Notes under the pieces: generated by a model | What the model saw: only the letters and a program-made list of their open reading frames with translations | The model's database searches: none | What the model was told of the DNA's origin: nothing | From: Pseudomonadota bacterium | GTDB taxonomy: Bacteria; Pseudomonadota; Gammaproteobacteria; Steroidobacterales; Rariloculaceae | Length of the DNA: 22,005 nt | Assembly: GCA_009843005.1 (NCBI GenBank) | Contig: VYEH01000234.1 | Location: forward strand, 1-22,005 | Reading direction: 5' to 3' | Shown here: positions 15,476 to 22,005 of the stretch, piece after piece | Layout: every line of letters begins with the position of its first letter | Numbering within the stretch: position 1 is the stretch's first letter | Translations under genes and position numbers: made by a program

Positions 15476-15670
15476 CTCTGTCCTGGTACCTGAGAGATTA
15501 GGCGTCTGGCGCCGCTCACCTTCGGTGGACCCCGCAGGGCCGCTCTCCAGAGCCAATCCGAATCAGCCGTCCTTTTGCCTGAGCGTTTCCAAGCGGTGGT
15601 TGCGCCTTCGGCGCTTCGCTCTCCACGCCCGTCAGAGGCGTTGTGGAGCGAAGTCTCTCCGATCGATTCG
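15476..15670 (-). promoter_or_regulatory. Tandem glycine riboswitch (two aptamers)
   Basis: Read on the minus strand, aptamer 1 occupies about 15559-15670. It shows CGGAGAGA, then GCGCCGAAGGCGCAA, then AACGCTCAGGCAAAAGGAC, enclosed by a GAATC/GATTC P1 stem. Aptamer 2 (15476-15552) shows CTCTGGAGAG, CACCGAAGGTGAGC and AATCTCTCAGGTACCAGGAC, closed by CTCTG/CAGAG. The 'CCGAAGG' hairpin and 'CTCAGG...AGGAC' cores are hallmarks of glycine aptamers. The two are joined by a linker of only a few bases, as in other gcvT-linked cooperative glycine riboswitches. It controls the gcvT-H-PA-PB operon together with the terminator at 15420-15475. Confidence 0.95.
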
Positions 15671-15686
15671 TCCGATTGGTGCGGTC

Positions 15687-15692
15687 ATTTTA
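15687..15692 (-). promoter_or_regulatory. Candidate -10 element of the gcv operon
   Basis: Minus-strand TAAAAT (5/6 to TATAAT) lies about 17 bases ahead of the first aptamer, in the only AT-rich stretch nearby. The best -35 match, TTGCAA, is too far away (26 bases). Spacing is better, 15 bases, to an alternative TAGAAA. The exact promoter is therefore uncertain. Confidence 0.35.
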
Positions 15693-15780
15693 ACTTATTT
15701 CTACCCCGGATACCTGCCTTGCAATCATCCGATTTCGCCGATACGGGAAGCCGGTGTGCGGCGTTCCTGGCGGCGCCCCC

Positions 15781-15921
15781 GCGGTTGTGTGCGGACAGCC
15801 CTTGTTCGCTCAACTTCGCCCGCCATCCCTGGCGGGCTCAGATCGGCGCGCGGCGCTCCTGGCCATCCATGGCCCCGCGCCGCGCACACGACGCGAACAA
15901 GGGCTGTCCGCACACAACCGC
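15781..15921. repeat. 141-bp inverted-repeat element with two internal hairpins
   Basis: Perfect 29-base inverted arms at 15781-15809 and 15893-15921 (outer end GCGGTTGTGTGC, inner end CTTGTTCGC) enclose 83 bases. Inside are two further hairpins. One is an 8-bp stem GCCCGCCA/TGGCGGGC with a 4-base loop (15818-15837). The other is a 9-bp stem GCGCGGCGC/GCGCCGCGC (15848-15856 with 15877-15885) topped by the near-palindrome GGCCAT-CC-ATGGCC (15861-15874). The whole could fold as a cruciform or three-way junction. It lies 7 bases beyond the ubiI stop codon, upstream of the gcv promoter region. There is no ORF, target duplication or T-run. Likely an interspersed palindromic or MITE-like element; the family is not recognised. 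Confidence 0.85.
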
Positions 15922-15928
15922 TAACCAC

Positions 15929-17164
15929 CTACACTGACCGCCGCGCAGTCGCGGGTAGGTCGCCCCGCAATCCCAGCGCTTCGTTCATGAACAGCCCCTT
16001 CAGTAGCGGCGCCGAGTTGACCGCGCTCAGCCCCGCTGCCCGTAGCTGCGGCATGGCCGGCGCCGATAGGCGGAACAGCCGGTGCAGGCCGTCCAGGGCC
16101 AGCAGCATCTTCAGGTTCTCCCCCTTGCGGCGGCGTTCGTAGCGGCGCAGGACCCTCAGGTCGCCCGGATCTTCGTCTCGGGCCAGCGCCTCGAGGATGA
16201 CTTCCGCCAGCACCGCCGCGTCCAGCAGCCCCAGGTTCATTCCCTGCCCCGCCAGCGGATGCACGGTGTGGGCGGAGTCTCCCACGAGCGCTACTCGAGG
16301 GCGGCAATACTGGCTGGCGTGGATGGCCCGCAAGGGGAAGCTCGCGCGCCGCGAGGCCGACTGGATGCGCCCCAGCACGTCGCCCGCGGCCGTTTGCAGT
16401 TCGCCCAGGAAATCGTCTTCGCCGGCCCGGCACAGGGCTTCGGCATGCTCCGACCCGGTGGACCACACCACCGAACTGCGGCCATCCAGCAACGGCAGGA
16501 ATGCCAGCGGACCGTCCGGCAGGAAACGCTGCCAGGCCGTTTCCCGGTGGCTGCGCCCGGTCGCCACGTGGGTGACCACGGCGCGCTGGCCGTAGGAGAA
16601 TTCAGTTACCGGGAAGTTCAGCTGCTCGCGAATCGGCGAATCGCTGCCGTCGGCGGCGATCAGTGCGTTGGCGGACACTGTCTCACCGTCCTCTGTAGTG
16701 ACCCGGACAGCCCGCTCGCCGGTTTCCACGGATTCGATCCTCGCACCGAACGCCACCTTGACGGATGTGTCCTGCAGCACCTGCCGTATCCGGTCCCGGC
16801 ACAGGACGTCCTCGACGATGTGCCCGAGGTCGGGTTCGCCGGTGTCGGCGCTGTCGAAGGTGAGCGTGCCGGCGCCGGCATGGGACTCTCCGTGCCAGAC
16901 CCGCATGAGACGGTACGGGCTGGCGCGCGCCTCGGCGATGGCGTCCCAGGCGCCCAGGTTGGCGAGGATGTTCTGGGATGCGCGGGAGAGCGCATAGACT
17001 CTCAGGTCCATGGACCCGGGGTTCCACTGCGGTGCGGGCCGGGGCTCGTACAGCCGGATCTCGAGGTCATTCGCGCCACGTCCGAGCAGGGCCGCCAGGG
17101 CCAGGCCCACGGGCCCGCCGCCGGCGATGACCACGGTGCGCTCAGGATGTCCCGATGCGTTCAA
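15929..17164 (-). CDS. ubiI: FAD-dependent ubiquinone hydroxylase UbiI-like (VisC)
   Basis: A 411-residue flavoprotein monooxygenase of ubiquinone synthesis, expected to hydroxylate C5 of 2-octaprenylphenol. Motifs are the FAD dinucleotide loop 'VVIAGGGPVGLALAALLG', 'ALIAADGSDSPIREQLNF' (DG motif), and 'ALVGDSAHTVHPLAGQGMNLGLLD' (GD motif). The GDSAHTVHPLAGQG form, with Asp, matches UbiI rather than UbiH. The start is placed at TTG 17164, whose bases overlap the ubiH stop as TTGA. This puts the FAD loop about 10 residues from the N-terminus, as usual. No Met lies close by and no strong Shine-Dalgarno is visible, so translation is probably coupled to ubiH. UbiF/Coq6-type specificity cannot be excluded from sequence alone. 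Third gene of pepP-ubiH-ubiI. Confidence 0.9.
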   Translation of the reverse strand: MNASGHPERTVVIAGGGPVGLALAALLGRGANDLEIRLYEPRPAPQWNPGSMDLRVYALSRASQNILANLGAWDAIAEARASPYRLMRVWHGESHAGAGTLTFDSADTGEPDLGHIVEDVLCRDRIRQVLQDTSVKVAFGARIESVETGERAVRVTTEDGETVSANALIAADGSDSPIREQLNFPVTEFSYGQRAVVTHVATGRSHRETAWQRFLPDGPLAFLPLLDGRSSVVWSTGSEHAEALCRAGEDDFLGELQTAAGDVLGRIQSASRRASFPLRAIHASQYCRPRVALVGDSAHTVHPLAGQGMNLGLLDAAVLAEVILEALARDEDPGDLRVLRRYERRRKGENLKMLLALDGLHRLFRLSAPAMPQLRAAGLSAVNSAPLLKGLFMNEALGLRGDLPATARRSV

Positions 17165-18393
17165 GACGTGAGCCGCAATCCGCGGGCCAGGCGCGACACC
17201 CGGCCACCCAGACCCATGGCCTGCCGGGCCAGCCAATGCTTGGCGCCCGGCACAAGGTCGAATGCCATCAGTCCAAGTCCCCGGGAGACCGCCAGGGGCG
17301 CGGCATCGATAGTGAACAACCTCATCAGTCCGTGGGTGAAACCGGCGATTCGGCGCTGATCGGCCGCGCGCCACTCGGCGTACCGGTCGAGCAGCGCCGC
17401 CGCCCCGGGGTCGGCTTCGGCGTCGTCGCGCCGGGCGTCGCAGATCAGTTCCGCCAGCGCCGCGATGTCCCGCAGCGCCAGGTTGAACCCCTGGCCCGCC
17501 ACCGGGTGCAGGCTGAATGCGGCGTTGCCCACCAGCACCGCGCGAGTGGCGGTCAGCGCGTCAGCCCGGACCCTGTGCAGCGGCCAGGCGCTTCGTACGC
17601 CGACTTGGCGGATCCGGCCAAGCCGGTAGCCGAAGGCCTTCTGCAACGCGTCGCGGAACGGCGCATCGTCCAGCGCGCCGATACGATCCCCCTCCTCGCG
17701 GGGTAACGTCCACACCACCGACATGCGGCCGCGTCCCAGCGGCAGCATGGCCAGGGGTCCGGTGGGCGTGAAGCGCTCGAACGCCCGGCCGCGGTGGGGG
17801 ATCTCGGTCTCGCAATTGAGGATCACGCCCATCTGGCCGTAATCGTCCCGGCGCACGCCGATGCCAAGCTCGCCGCGCACCCGGGAACGCGCGCCGTCCG
17901 CCGCCACAAGCAGCTGCGCCCGGATCGTCCGGATCGACCCTCCGGTGCTGACGCGGGCCGTGACGCACGACGCTTCGACCTCGAAATCCTCAAGGCGGCC
18001 CGGCGCCAGACAGGTCACGGCCTCGGCCTCGCGGACCTTCGGCCAGACGACCCCGGTCAGAACGCGATTCTCCACCGTATAACCCAGCGCGCGAACGCCT
18101 TCCCGGGAGGCGCGCAGCCGCGACGCTCCGAAACGCCCCCGTTCGGAGATGTGGATGGTCCGGATGGGTTCGGCCTCGCCGGCGATGCCGTCCCACAAGC
18201 CGAGGCCGTCGAGGATCCGCCGGCTGGCACTGGCCAGCGCCGTGGAGCGGTCGTCGAATCCGGGCGCTTCAAGCCGCCCGGGTGCGCGTTCCTCCACCAG
18301 TACGGTGGAAACCGGGATCTGCGCCAGGGCATGGGCCAGCGTCGAGCCCACCAGGCCGCCGCCGACAATGAGGACGTCACACTCGGTCGGCAT
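17161..18393 (-). CDS. ubiH: 2-octaprenyl-6-methoxyphenol hydroxylase UbiH-like
   Basis: A 410-residue FAD monooxygenase, homologue of the following ubiI. It has 'CDVLIVGGGLVGSTLAHALA' at the N-terminus, 'LLVAADGARSRVRGELGI' and 'AVLVGNAAFSLHPVAGQGFN'. The Asn in VGNAA is typical of UbiH and separates it from UbiI. The expected reaction is hydroxylation of the ubiquinone precursor ring at C1 (the carbon that lost its carboxyl group), at the membrane surface within the Ubi complex. ATG 18393 is chosen because it gives the normal short N-terminus before the FAD loop. A TTG at 18429 that overlaps the pepP stop as TTGA would add 12 residues (SFSGPAGSARS) and is the alternative. The gene sits directly downstream of pepP, a gammaproteobacterial arrangement. 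Confidence 0.92.
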   Translation of the reverse strand: MPTECDVLIVGGGLVGSTLAHALAQIPVSTVLVEERAPGRLEAPGFDDRSTALASASRRILDGLGLWDGIAGEAEPIRTIHISERGRFGASRLRASREGVRALGYTVENRVLTGVVWPKVREAEAVTCLAPGRLEDFEVEASCVTARVSTGGSIRTIRAQLLVAADGARSRVRGELGIGVRRDDYGQMGVILNCETEIPHRGRAFERFTPTGPLAMLPLGRGRMSVVWTLPREEGDRIGALDDAPFRDALQKAFGYRLGRIRQVGVRSAWPLHRVRADALTATRAVLVGNAAFSLHPVAGQGFNLALRDIAALAELICDARRDDAEADPGAAALLDRYAEWRAADQRRIAGFTHGLMRLFTIDAAPLAVSRGLGLMAFDLVPGAKHWLARQAMGLGGRVSRLARGLRLTS

Positions 18394-18425
18394 GGATCGC
18401 GCGCTTCCGGCCGGCCCGGAGAAAC

Positions 18426-19763
18426 TCAATGGGTCCGGCCCATGAACGCCTCGATTTCTTCAGCGCTCGAAGGCAGGTCCCGGCTCAGGATGCGGGGTCC
18501 GTCGCGGCTCAGGTGCACATCGTCCTCCAGACGAATACCGATGCCCCGCCAGCGGGCGGCGGCCTTTCCGGCGTCGGCCGAAACGTAGATGCCCGGTTCC
18601 ACGGTCATGACCATCCCCGGCTCCAGCAGGCGCCACTGCTGCGCGACCTTGTAGTCGCCCACGTCGTGTACGTCTATGCCCAGCCAGTGCCCCGTCCTGT
18701 GCATGAAGTAGGGCTTGCAGGCTTCCTTTTTCAGAAGGTCTTCAAGCCGCCCCTCGAGGATCCCCAGTTCCTTCAGGCCGCGGGTGATTTCGCGCACGGC
18801 GGCATCGTGGGGATCGTTCCAGTGATTGCCAGGAAGCACCTTGTCCACCGCGGCGGCGTGGGCGGCGTGGACGATGTCGTACAGTTCCCGCTGGGGCTCG
18901 CTGTAGCGGCCGTTGACCGGGAACGTGCGGGTAACGTCGGACGCGTACATGCGGTACTCGCAGCCGGCGTCGATGAGCACCAGGTCGCCGTCCACGAGGG
19001 GGGCCCGGTTCTCGGTGTAATGCAGGATGCAGGCGTTGGCCCCCGCCGCGACGATGGGCGTATAGGAACACTGGGCGCCGTGGCGGGCGAACTCGTGGCG
19101 GAACTCGGCCTCCAGTTCGTATTCGTGCATGCCCGGCCTGCAGACCTTCATCGCCCGCCGGTGCGCGGCCACGGCGAGCTTTGCCGAGCGCTGCATGATG
19201 CGAATCTCCGCGCGGCTCTTGAACAGGCGCATCTCGTGCAGGAGGTGATCCAGGGACACCAGTTCGTCCGGTGCGCCGCTCCTTTGCCGGTTGCTCTGCA
19301 GCCGGTGCATCCACTCCATCAGGCGCCCGTCGAAGGCGTCGGAGGCGCCCATGGCGTAGTAGACCCGCTCGCTGCGTTCCAGCAGCCCGGGCAGAATGTC
19401 GTCGATATCGTCGATGGGGAAGGCGTCGTCGGCCGCATGATCGGCCACCGCGCCCGCGGGGCCTGCGCGGATGCCGTCCCACAGCTCCCGTTGCGGGTCG
19501 CGGTCCCGGCAGAACAGGATGAACTCCCCCTCGGGCCGGCCGGGCACCAGTACCGCCACGGATTCGGGCTCCCCGAATCCCGTCAGGTAGAAGAAATTGC
19601 TGTCCTGGCGATACTCGTAGTTCGTGTCGCGGCTGCGTCTCCGTGCGGGGGCCGCCGGCAGCACGGCGATCCCGCCGGGCCCCATGAGTTCCATCAGGTG
19701 ACGGCGGCGTCTGGCGTATTCCCTGGATGCCGCGGTTTGCGCAGTCAAGGGGTCCCTCTCCAT
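18426..19763 (-). CDS. pepP: Xaa-Pro aminopeptidase
   Basis: A 445-residue aminopeptidase P that removes N-terminal residues preceding proline. The N-terminal domain carries 'YEYRQDSNFFYLTGFGEPES'. The C-terminal pita-bread domain has the five metal ligands Asp265 (VLIDAGCEY), Asp276 (YASDVTRTF), His359 (MHRTGHWLG), Glu389 (TVEPGIY) and Glu413 (GIRLEDDV). These are in the spacing of the E. coli enzyme, with a dimanganese site expected. ATG 19763 follows a short divergent promoter gap to the ZapB-like gene. In E. coli ygfB precedes pepP; here no ygfB is present and the operon begins at pepP. The enzyme is cytoplasmic and complete. Confidence 0.96.
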   Translation of the reverse strand: MERDPLTAQTAASREYARRRRHLMELMGPGGIAVLPAAPARRRSRDTNYEYRQDSNFFYLTGFGEPESVAVLVPGRPEGEFILFCRDRDPQRELWDGIRAGPAGAVADHAADDAFPIDDIDDILPGLLERSERVYYAMGASDAFDGRLMEWMHRLQSNRQRSGAPDELVSLDHLLHEMRLFKSRAEIRIMQRSAKLAVAAHRRAMKVCRPGMHEYELEAEFRHEFARHGAQCSYTPIVAAGANACILHYTENRAPLVDGDLVLIDAGCEYRMYASDVTRTFPVNGRYSEPQRELYDIVHAAHAAAVDKVLPGNHWNDPHDAAVREITRGLKELGILEGRLEDLLKKEACKPYFMHRTGHWLGIDVHDVGDYKVAQQWRLLEPGMVMTVEPGIYVSADAGKAAARWRGIGIRLEDDVHLSRDGPRILSRDLPSSAEEIEAFMGRTH

Positions 19764-19802
19764 CGTGTGGGGCGGACAATGCTACCACTGCGCGGCTCGT
19801 TG

Positions 19803-19832
19803 TTGACCCCTGTAGCTACCCGGTTCTATAGT
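19803..19832 (+). promoter_or_regulatory. Sigma70-type promoter of the ZapB-like/zapA operon
   Basis: TTGACC (19803-19808; 5/6) and TATAGT (19827-19832; 5/6) are separated by 18 bases. Only six bases separate the -10 from ATG 19839, so the predicted start point lies at or next to the ATG. No Shine-Dalgarno precedes it. This suggests a leaderless mRNA. Confidence 0.6.
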
Positions 19833-19838
19833 GACTCG

Positions 19839-20072
19839 ATGAGCTCCGACGGCGGCAATCACCACTTCGAACTGGAACTCCAGAGGCTGGAAAAACGGCT
19901 GGATGAGTTGCTTGTCATCTGCCGGCAACTTCAGGACGAGAATGTCTCGCTGCGGCAGCGCCAGGACAGCCTGATGGAGGAGCGGGCCAAGTTGATCCAG
20001 ATGAACGACCAGGTGCGTTCGCGCGTGGAAGCGATGATCACCCGGCTCAAGGCAATGGAGAACCCGACGTGA
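19839..20072 (+). CDS. ZapB-like coiled-coil protein (TIGR02449 type)
   Basis: A 77-residue, almost entirely helical protein: 'ELELQRLEKRLDELLVICRQ' followed by 'LQDENVSLRQRQDSLMEERA' and 'LIQMNDQVRSRVEAMITRLK'. It gives heptad-like coiled-coil periodicity. Size, sequence style and position just before zapA match the TIGR02449 family, presumed to act with ZapA in cell division by analogy to ZapB. The biochemical role is unproven. Start ATG 19839 lies six bases after a -10 element and has no ribosome-binding site. The stop TGA (20070-20072) overlaps the GTG start of zapA as GTGA. The two genes are therefore probably coupled translationally. Confidence 0.85.
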   Translation: MSSDGGNHHFELELQRLEKRLDELLVICRQLQDENVSLRQRQDSLMEERAKLIQMNDQVRSRVEAMITRLKAMENPT

Positions 20073-20386
20073 GCGAAATGTTCGCGCACATAACGATCCG
20101 GATACTCGAGAAGGAGTACCAGGTCTCCTGTCCCGCCGAAGAGAAGGCCAACCTGCTGGCGTCGGTGGAGGTGCTCAACAAGAAAATGCGCGAAATCCGC
20201 GACAGCGGCAAGGTGATCGGGCTGGATCGCATCGCGATCATGGCGGCGCTCAACTTGGCCAACGAATTGTTGAAGCGTACCGGGGACGATCGCCAGCTCA
20301 AGGACGTGTTCGTTCCGCGCGTCCGGGCCATGAGCGAACGCCTCGATGCGGCGCTGAAACCGGACCGCCGGTTGAACTCCCAGTGA
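20069..20386 (+). CDS. zapA: Cell division protein ZapA
   Basis: A 105-residue cytoplasmic protein that bundles and stabilises FtsZ filaments at the division ring. Family features are the N-terminal 'AHITIRILEKEYQVSCPAEE' beta part, 'LLASVEVLNKKMREIRDSGK', 'IGLDRIAIMAALNLANELL' and a C-terminal helical dimerisation region. Start GTG 20069 overlaps the upstream stop codon as GTGA. Neighbours are the ZapB-like gene before it and 6S RNA after it, the usual gammaproteobacterial order. Complete. Confidence 0.95.
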   Translation: MSEMFAHITIRILEKEYQVSCPAEEKANLLASVEVLNKKMREIRDSGKVIGLDRIAIMAALNLANELLKRTGDDRQLKDVFVPRVRAMSERLDAALKPDRRLNSQ

Positions 20387-20411
20387 CGGAACGAACCGGC
20401 AACAAGTTATG

Positions 20412-20598
20412 GCGCTCCCTGTAGCGTGCGATGCGGATTGGACAGACTTTCGACCCTAAATCTTGATCCAGGGGTTGTGTTCTGTCGGTGGCGTTGTGCA
20501 GATCCGGCCTTGCCGGGTAGCCTGCAACCACCACGGCTTACCCCACCTGGTGCTCCGGTTCGAGAGCAACAGTCCGCGACGGCGCCAACGGGGAGCGT
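20412..20598 (+). ncRNA. ssrS: 6S RNA
   Basis: About 185 bases between zapA and fau, the canonical location of 6S RNA in gammaproteobacteria. The 5' end CGCTCCC (20413-20419) pairs with GGGAGCG (20591-20597). The 5' side is CTGTAGCGTGCGATGCGGATT, and the opposite side has CGACGGCGCCAACGGGGAG. A central open region with flanking helices is consistent with the open-promoter mimic that binds sigma70-RNA polymerase in stationary phase. The 3' end is followed by TTTTCC. The exact ends are estimated from the closing stem. The fau reading frame starts ~27 bases further on, so 6S may be processed from a longer transcript as in E. coli. Confidence 0.88.
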
Positions 20599-20624
20599 TT
20601 TCCTTCAGGGAGCATCCGGCCCCC

Positions 20625-21254
20625 GTGCCTGAGCACGACGCCGCAAGCGGCTCCAGGGGCGCCGGCTCCCGCACCGCCCTGCGCCGCCGGATCCGGGAAC
20701 GGCGCAGAGCCTTGTCCGGGGCGCAGCGGCAGGCCGCGCAACAGCAGGCCGAGCGCCGGTTGCGGCGATTGGCGCCGCTTTGGCGAGCCCGGTCCGTGGC
20801 GATCTACCTGGCCGTGGACGGCGAAGCCGATCCAGGGACAATCGCCGCCGGCGCGCTCATGCGGGGGCAGCGGGTCTACGCCCCGGTGTTGCACGGCGAG
20901 TCGCTGAGATTCGCCCGGCTAACGGGCGAAACACCGCTGCGCAGAAACCGTTTCGGCATCCTGGAACCGGCCGCCGCGGACTGCATCGACCCGCGGCAAC
21001 TGGACGTGGTCCTCACGCCCCTGGTGGCGTTTGACGATGCGGGCACCCGAATCGGGATGGGCGGCGGCTACTACGACCGCTGCTTCAGCTTCCTGAAGCA
21101 GCGCATACGCTGGATCAGGCCCAAGCTGATCGGCCTTGCCTACGAATTTCAGCGTCTGCGGACGGTTTCCCGCAGCGACTGGGACGTCCCGCTCTGGGCG
21201 GCGGTCACCGACCGGAGCATCTACCGTTTTCACACCGAGGGCACAGCAGCATGA
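20625..21254 (+). CDS. fau: 5-formyltetrahydrofolate cyclo-ligase
   Basis: A 209-residue enzyme (also called YgfA/MTHFS). It converts 5-formyl-THF with ATP to 5,10-methenyl-THF and returns stored folate to the one-carbon pool. Motifs are 'TALRRRIRERRRALSGAQRQ' near the N-terminus, 'VAIYLAVDGEADPGTI', 'VYAPVL', 'PLVAFDDAGTRIGMGGGYYD' (GMGGGYYDR nucleotide/folate site) and 'DWDVPLWAAVTD' near the end. GTG 20625 is the most likely start: the longer open frame upstream lies inside 6S RNA, and GTG is the first start codon after it. The AGGGAG upstream is rather far (about 14 bases). The TGA stop overlaps the EVE ATG as ATGA. Its role links to the glycine cleavage genes in the same window. Confidence 0.92.
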   Translation: MPEHDAASGSRGAGSRTALRRRIRERRRALSGAQRQAAQQQAERRLRRLAPLWRARSVAIYLAVDGEADPGTIAAGALMRGQRVYAPVLHGESLRFARLTGETPLRRNRFGILEPAAADCIDPRQLDVVLTPLVAFDDAGTRIGMGGGYYDRCFSFLKQRIRWIRPKLIGLAYEFQRLRTVSRSDWDVPLWAAVTDRSIYRFHTEGTAA

Positions 21255-21715
21255 AGTATTGGCTGATGAAATCCGAACCGGGCGAGTTCAGCATCGACGA
21301 CCTCGAGGCCGCACCGGGCGGCGAGACGTTCTGGGACGGGGTGCGCAATTACCAGGCCCGAAACTTCATGCGCGACGACATGAAGGTGGGCGACGGCGTG
21401 CTGTACTACCACTCCAACTGCCCCGAAACGGGCGTGGTCGGCCTCGCCACCGTATGCCGCGAAGCCTACCCCGATCACACGGCCTTCGACCCCGAGGACA
21501 AGCACTACGACCCGAAGAGCGATCCGGACAACCCGCGCTGGTGCATGGTGGATATTCGCTTCGAGCGCAAGTTCGAGCGGGTCGTCCTGTTGCGCGAACT
21601 GCGCCAGTACGCGGATGGGCCGCTCAGGGACATGCTGCTGCTGCGCCGCGGCAACCGCCTTTCGATCACGCCGGTGACCGCAGGGGAATGGGACTTCATA
21701 TTGAGCCTGGAATGA
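21251..21715 (+). CDS. EVE-domain protein
   Basis: A 154-residue protein consisting of one EVE (PUA-like) domain, with 'MKYWLMKSEPGEFSIDDL' at the N-terminus, 'WDGVRNYQARNFMRDDMKVG', 'GVLYYHSNCPETGVVGLATV' and a C-terminal 'LSITPVTAGEWDFIL'. EVE domains recognise modified bases in DNA or RNA. Stand-alone members such as this, homologous to human THYN1, have no firm biochemical role, though some are linked to restriction or RNA modification. ATG 21251 overlaps the fau stop codon. The conserved fau-EVE-rpiA clustering in gammaproteobacteria suggests a housekeeping function here. No defence genes lie next to it. Confidence 0.9.
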   Translation: MKYWLMKSEPGEFSIDDLEAAPGGETFWDGVRNYQARNFMRDDMKVGDGVLYYHSNCPETGVVGLATVCREAYPDHTAFDPEDKHYDPKSDPDNPRWCMVDIRFERKFERVVLLRELRQYADGPLRDMLLLRRGNRLSITPVTAGEWDFILSLE

Positions 21716-21766
21716 CTCCGGGGATCAGCCAACGAAACCGCTGGGACGCCACCGGGAGGTGCGCAC

Positions 21767-22005
21767 GTGACATCTGACGAAAAGAAGGAACGCGCTGCCC
21801 TGGCCGCTCTGGAACAGGTTCGCGGCGGCATGACGCTGGGCGTGGGTACAGGCAGCACCGTGAACTTTTTCATTGACGCGCTGGCGTCCCGGGCGCCCAG
21901 CCTCAAAGCTGTCGTCTCAAGCTCCGAGGCCTCCACGGCCCGGATGCAGGGCCACGGCATCCAGGTGACGGAACTGGCGCGCACCGCGGACATCGACCTC
22001 TACGT
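21767..22005 (+). CDS. rpiA: Ribose-5-phosphate isomerase A (partial, 5' end)
   Basis: The first 79 codons of RpiA, cut by the window end. 'MTLGVGTGSTVNFFIDALAS' carries the phosphate/sugar-binding GTGST motif, and 'VVSSSEASTARMQGHGI' matches the SSS.AS segment of the active-site region. The enzyme interconverts ribose-5-phosphate and ribulose-5-phosphate in the pentose phosphate pathway. Start GTG 21767 is supported by GGGAGG (21754-21759) seven bases upstream. It lies 51 bases after the EVE gene. Assignment is confident although only the N-terminus is present. Confidence 0.92.
   Translation, partial: MTSDEKKERAALAALEQVRGGMTLGVGTGSTVNFFIDALASRAPSLKAVVSSSEASTARMQGHGIQVTELARTADIDLY

Noticed and set aside
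15781..15921. The inverted repeat as a simple rho-independent terminator
   Set aside because: There is no T-run on either strand, and the structure is much longer than a terminator stem.
18429..19838. Plus-strand open frame that would fuse upstream of the ZapB-like gene
   Set aside because: It mirrors pepP. The promoter at 19803-19832 and the coiled-coil start at 19839 define the real gene.
21251..21715. EVE-domain gene as part of a defence system
   Set aside because: It lies in a standard housekeeping cluster between fau and rpiA with no restriction or nuclease gene beside it.
1..22005. CRISPR array, tRNA, rRNA or intact insertion sequence
   Set aside because: No regularly spaced direct repeats, cloverleaf-like tRNA sequences, rRNA segments or transposase motifs were found by reading both strands.

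Overview
The window looks like chromosomal DNA from a GC-rich gammaproteobacterium, probably environmental and not closely related to the model enterics. The assignment rests on gene order. The blocks pepP-ubiH-ubiI and zapB-like gene-zapA-6S RNA-fau, with an EVE-domain gene and rpiA following, are characteristic gammaproteobacterial neighbourhoods. A tandem glycine riboswitch in front of gcvT also fits. Placement below class level is not possible from this sequence alone.

Left third (1-7433): accessory and surface functions. It opens with the C-terminal end of a TonB-dependent receptor. Next comes a truncated replication-type protein resembling the STY4528 family of integrative elements. Its stop codon overlaps the start of a large TPR-sulfotransferase. 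A minus-strand remnant of a VapC toxin follows, then an orphan TctC/Bug periplasmic binding protein, then two divergently transcribed secreted DUF6152-type paralogues. A putative molybdenum-carrier (SLOG fold) gene closes the region.

Middle (7491-15670): a 929-residue periplasmic Deg protease with two tandem protease halves, the second catalytically dead. It is divergent from a small membrane-anchored coiled-coil protein made of 11-residue repeats. Then comes the complete glycine cleavage operon on the minus strand (gcvT-gcvH-gcvPA-gcvPB), with a split P-protein. It is headed by a tandem glycine riboswitch and an intrinsic terminator. A 141-bp cruciform-like inverted repeat separates this operon from the ubiquinone genes.

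Right third (15929-22005): a compact minus-strand operon pepP-ubiH-ubiI with overlapping junctions (ubiquinone ring hydroxylases plus Xaa-Pro aminopeptidase). Divergent from it are a ZapB-like coiled-coil gene and zapA, driven by a strong-looking sigma70 promoter that predicts a leaderless transcript. 6S RNA, fau (5-formyl-THF cyclo-ligase), an EVE-domain protein and the start of rpiA follow. Gcv and Fau both belong to one-carbon/folate metabolism.

I see no convincing new defence or mobile system. The items most worth a second look are the 15781-15921 inverted repeat, the integrative-element remnant fused onto the sulfotransferase gene, the DUF6152 pair and the half-dead Deg protease. I found no tRNA, rRNA, CRISPR array or intact insertion sequence.
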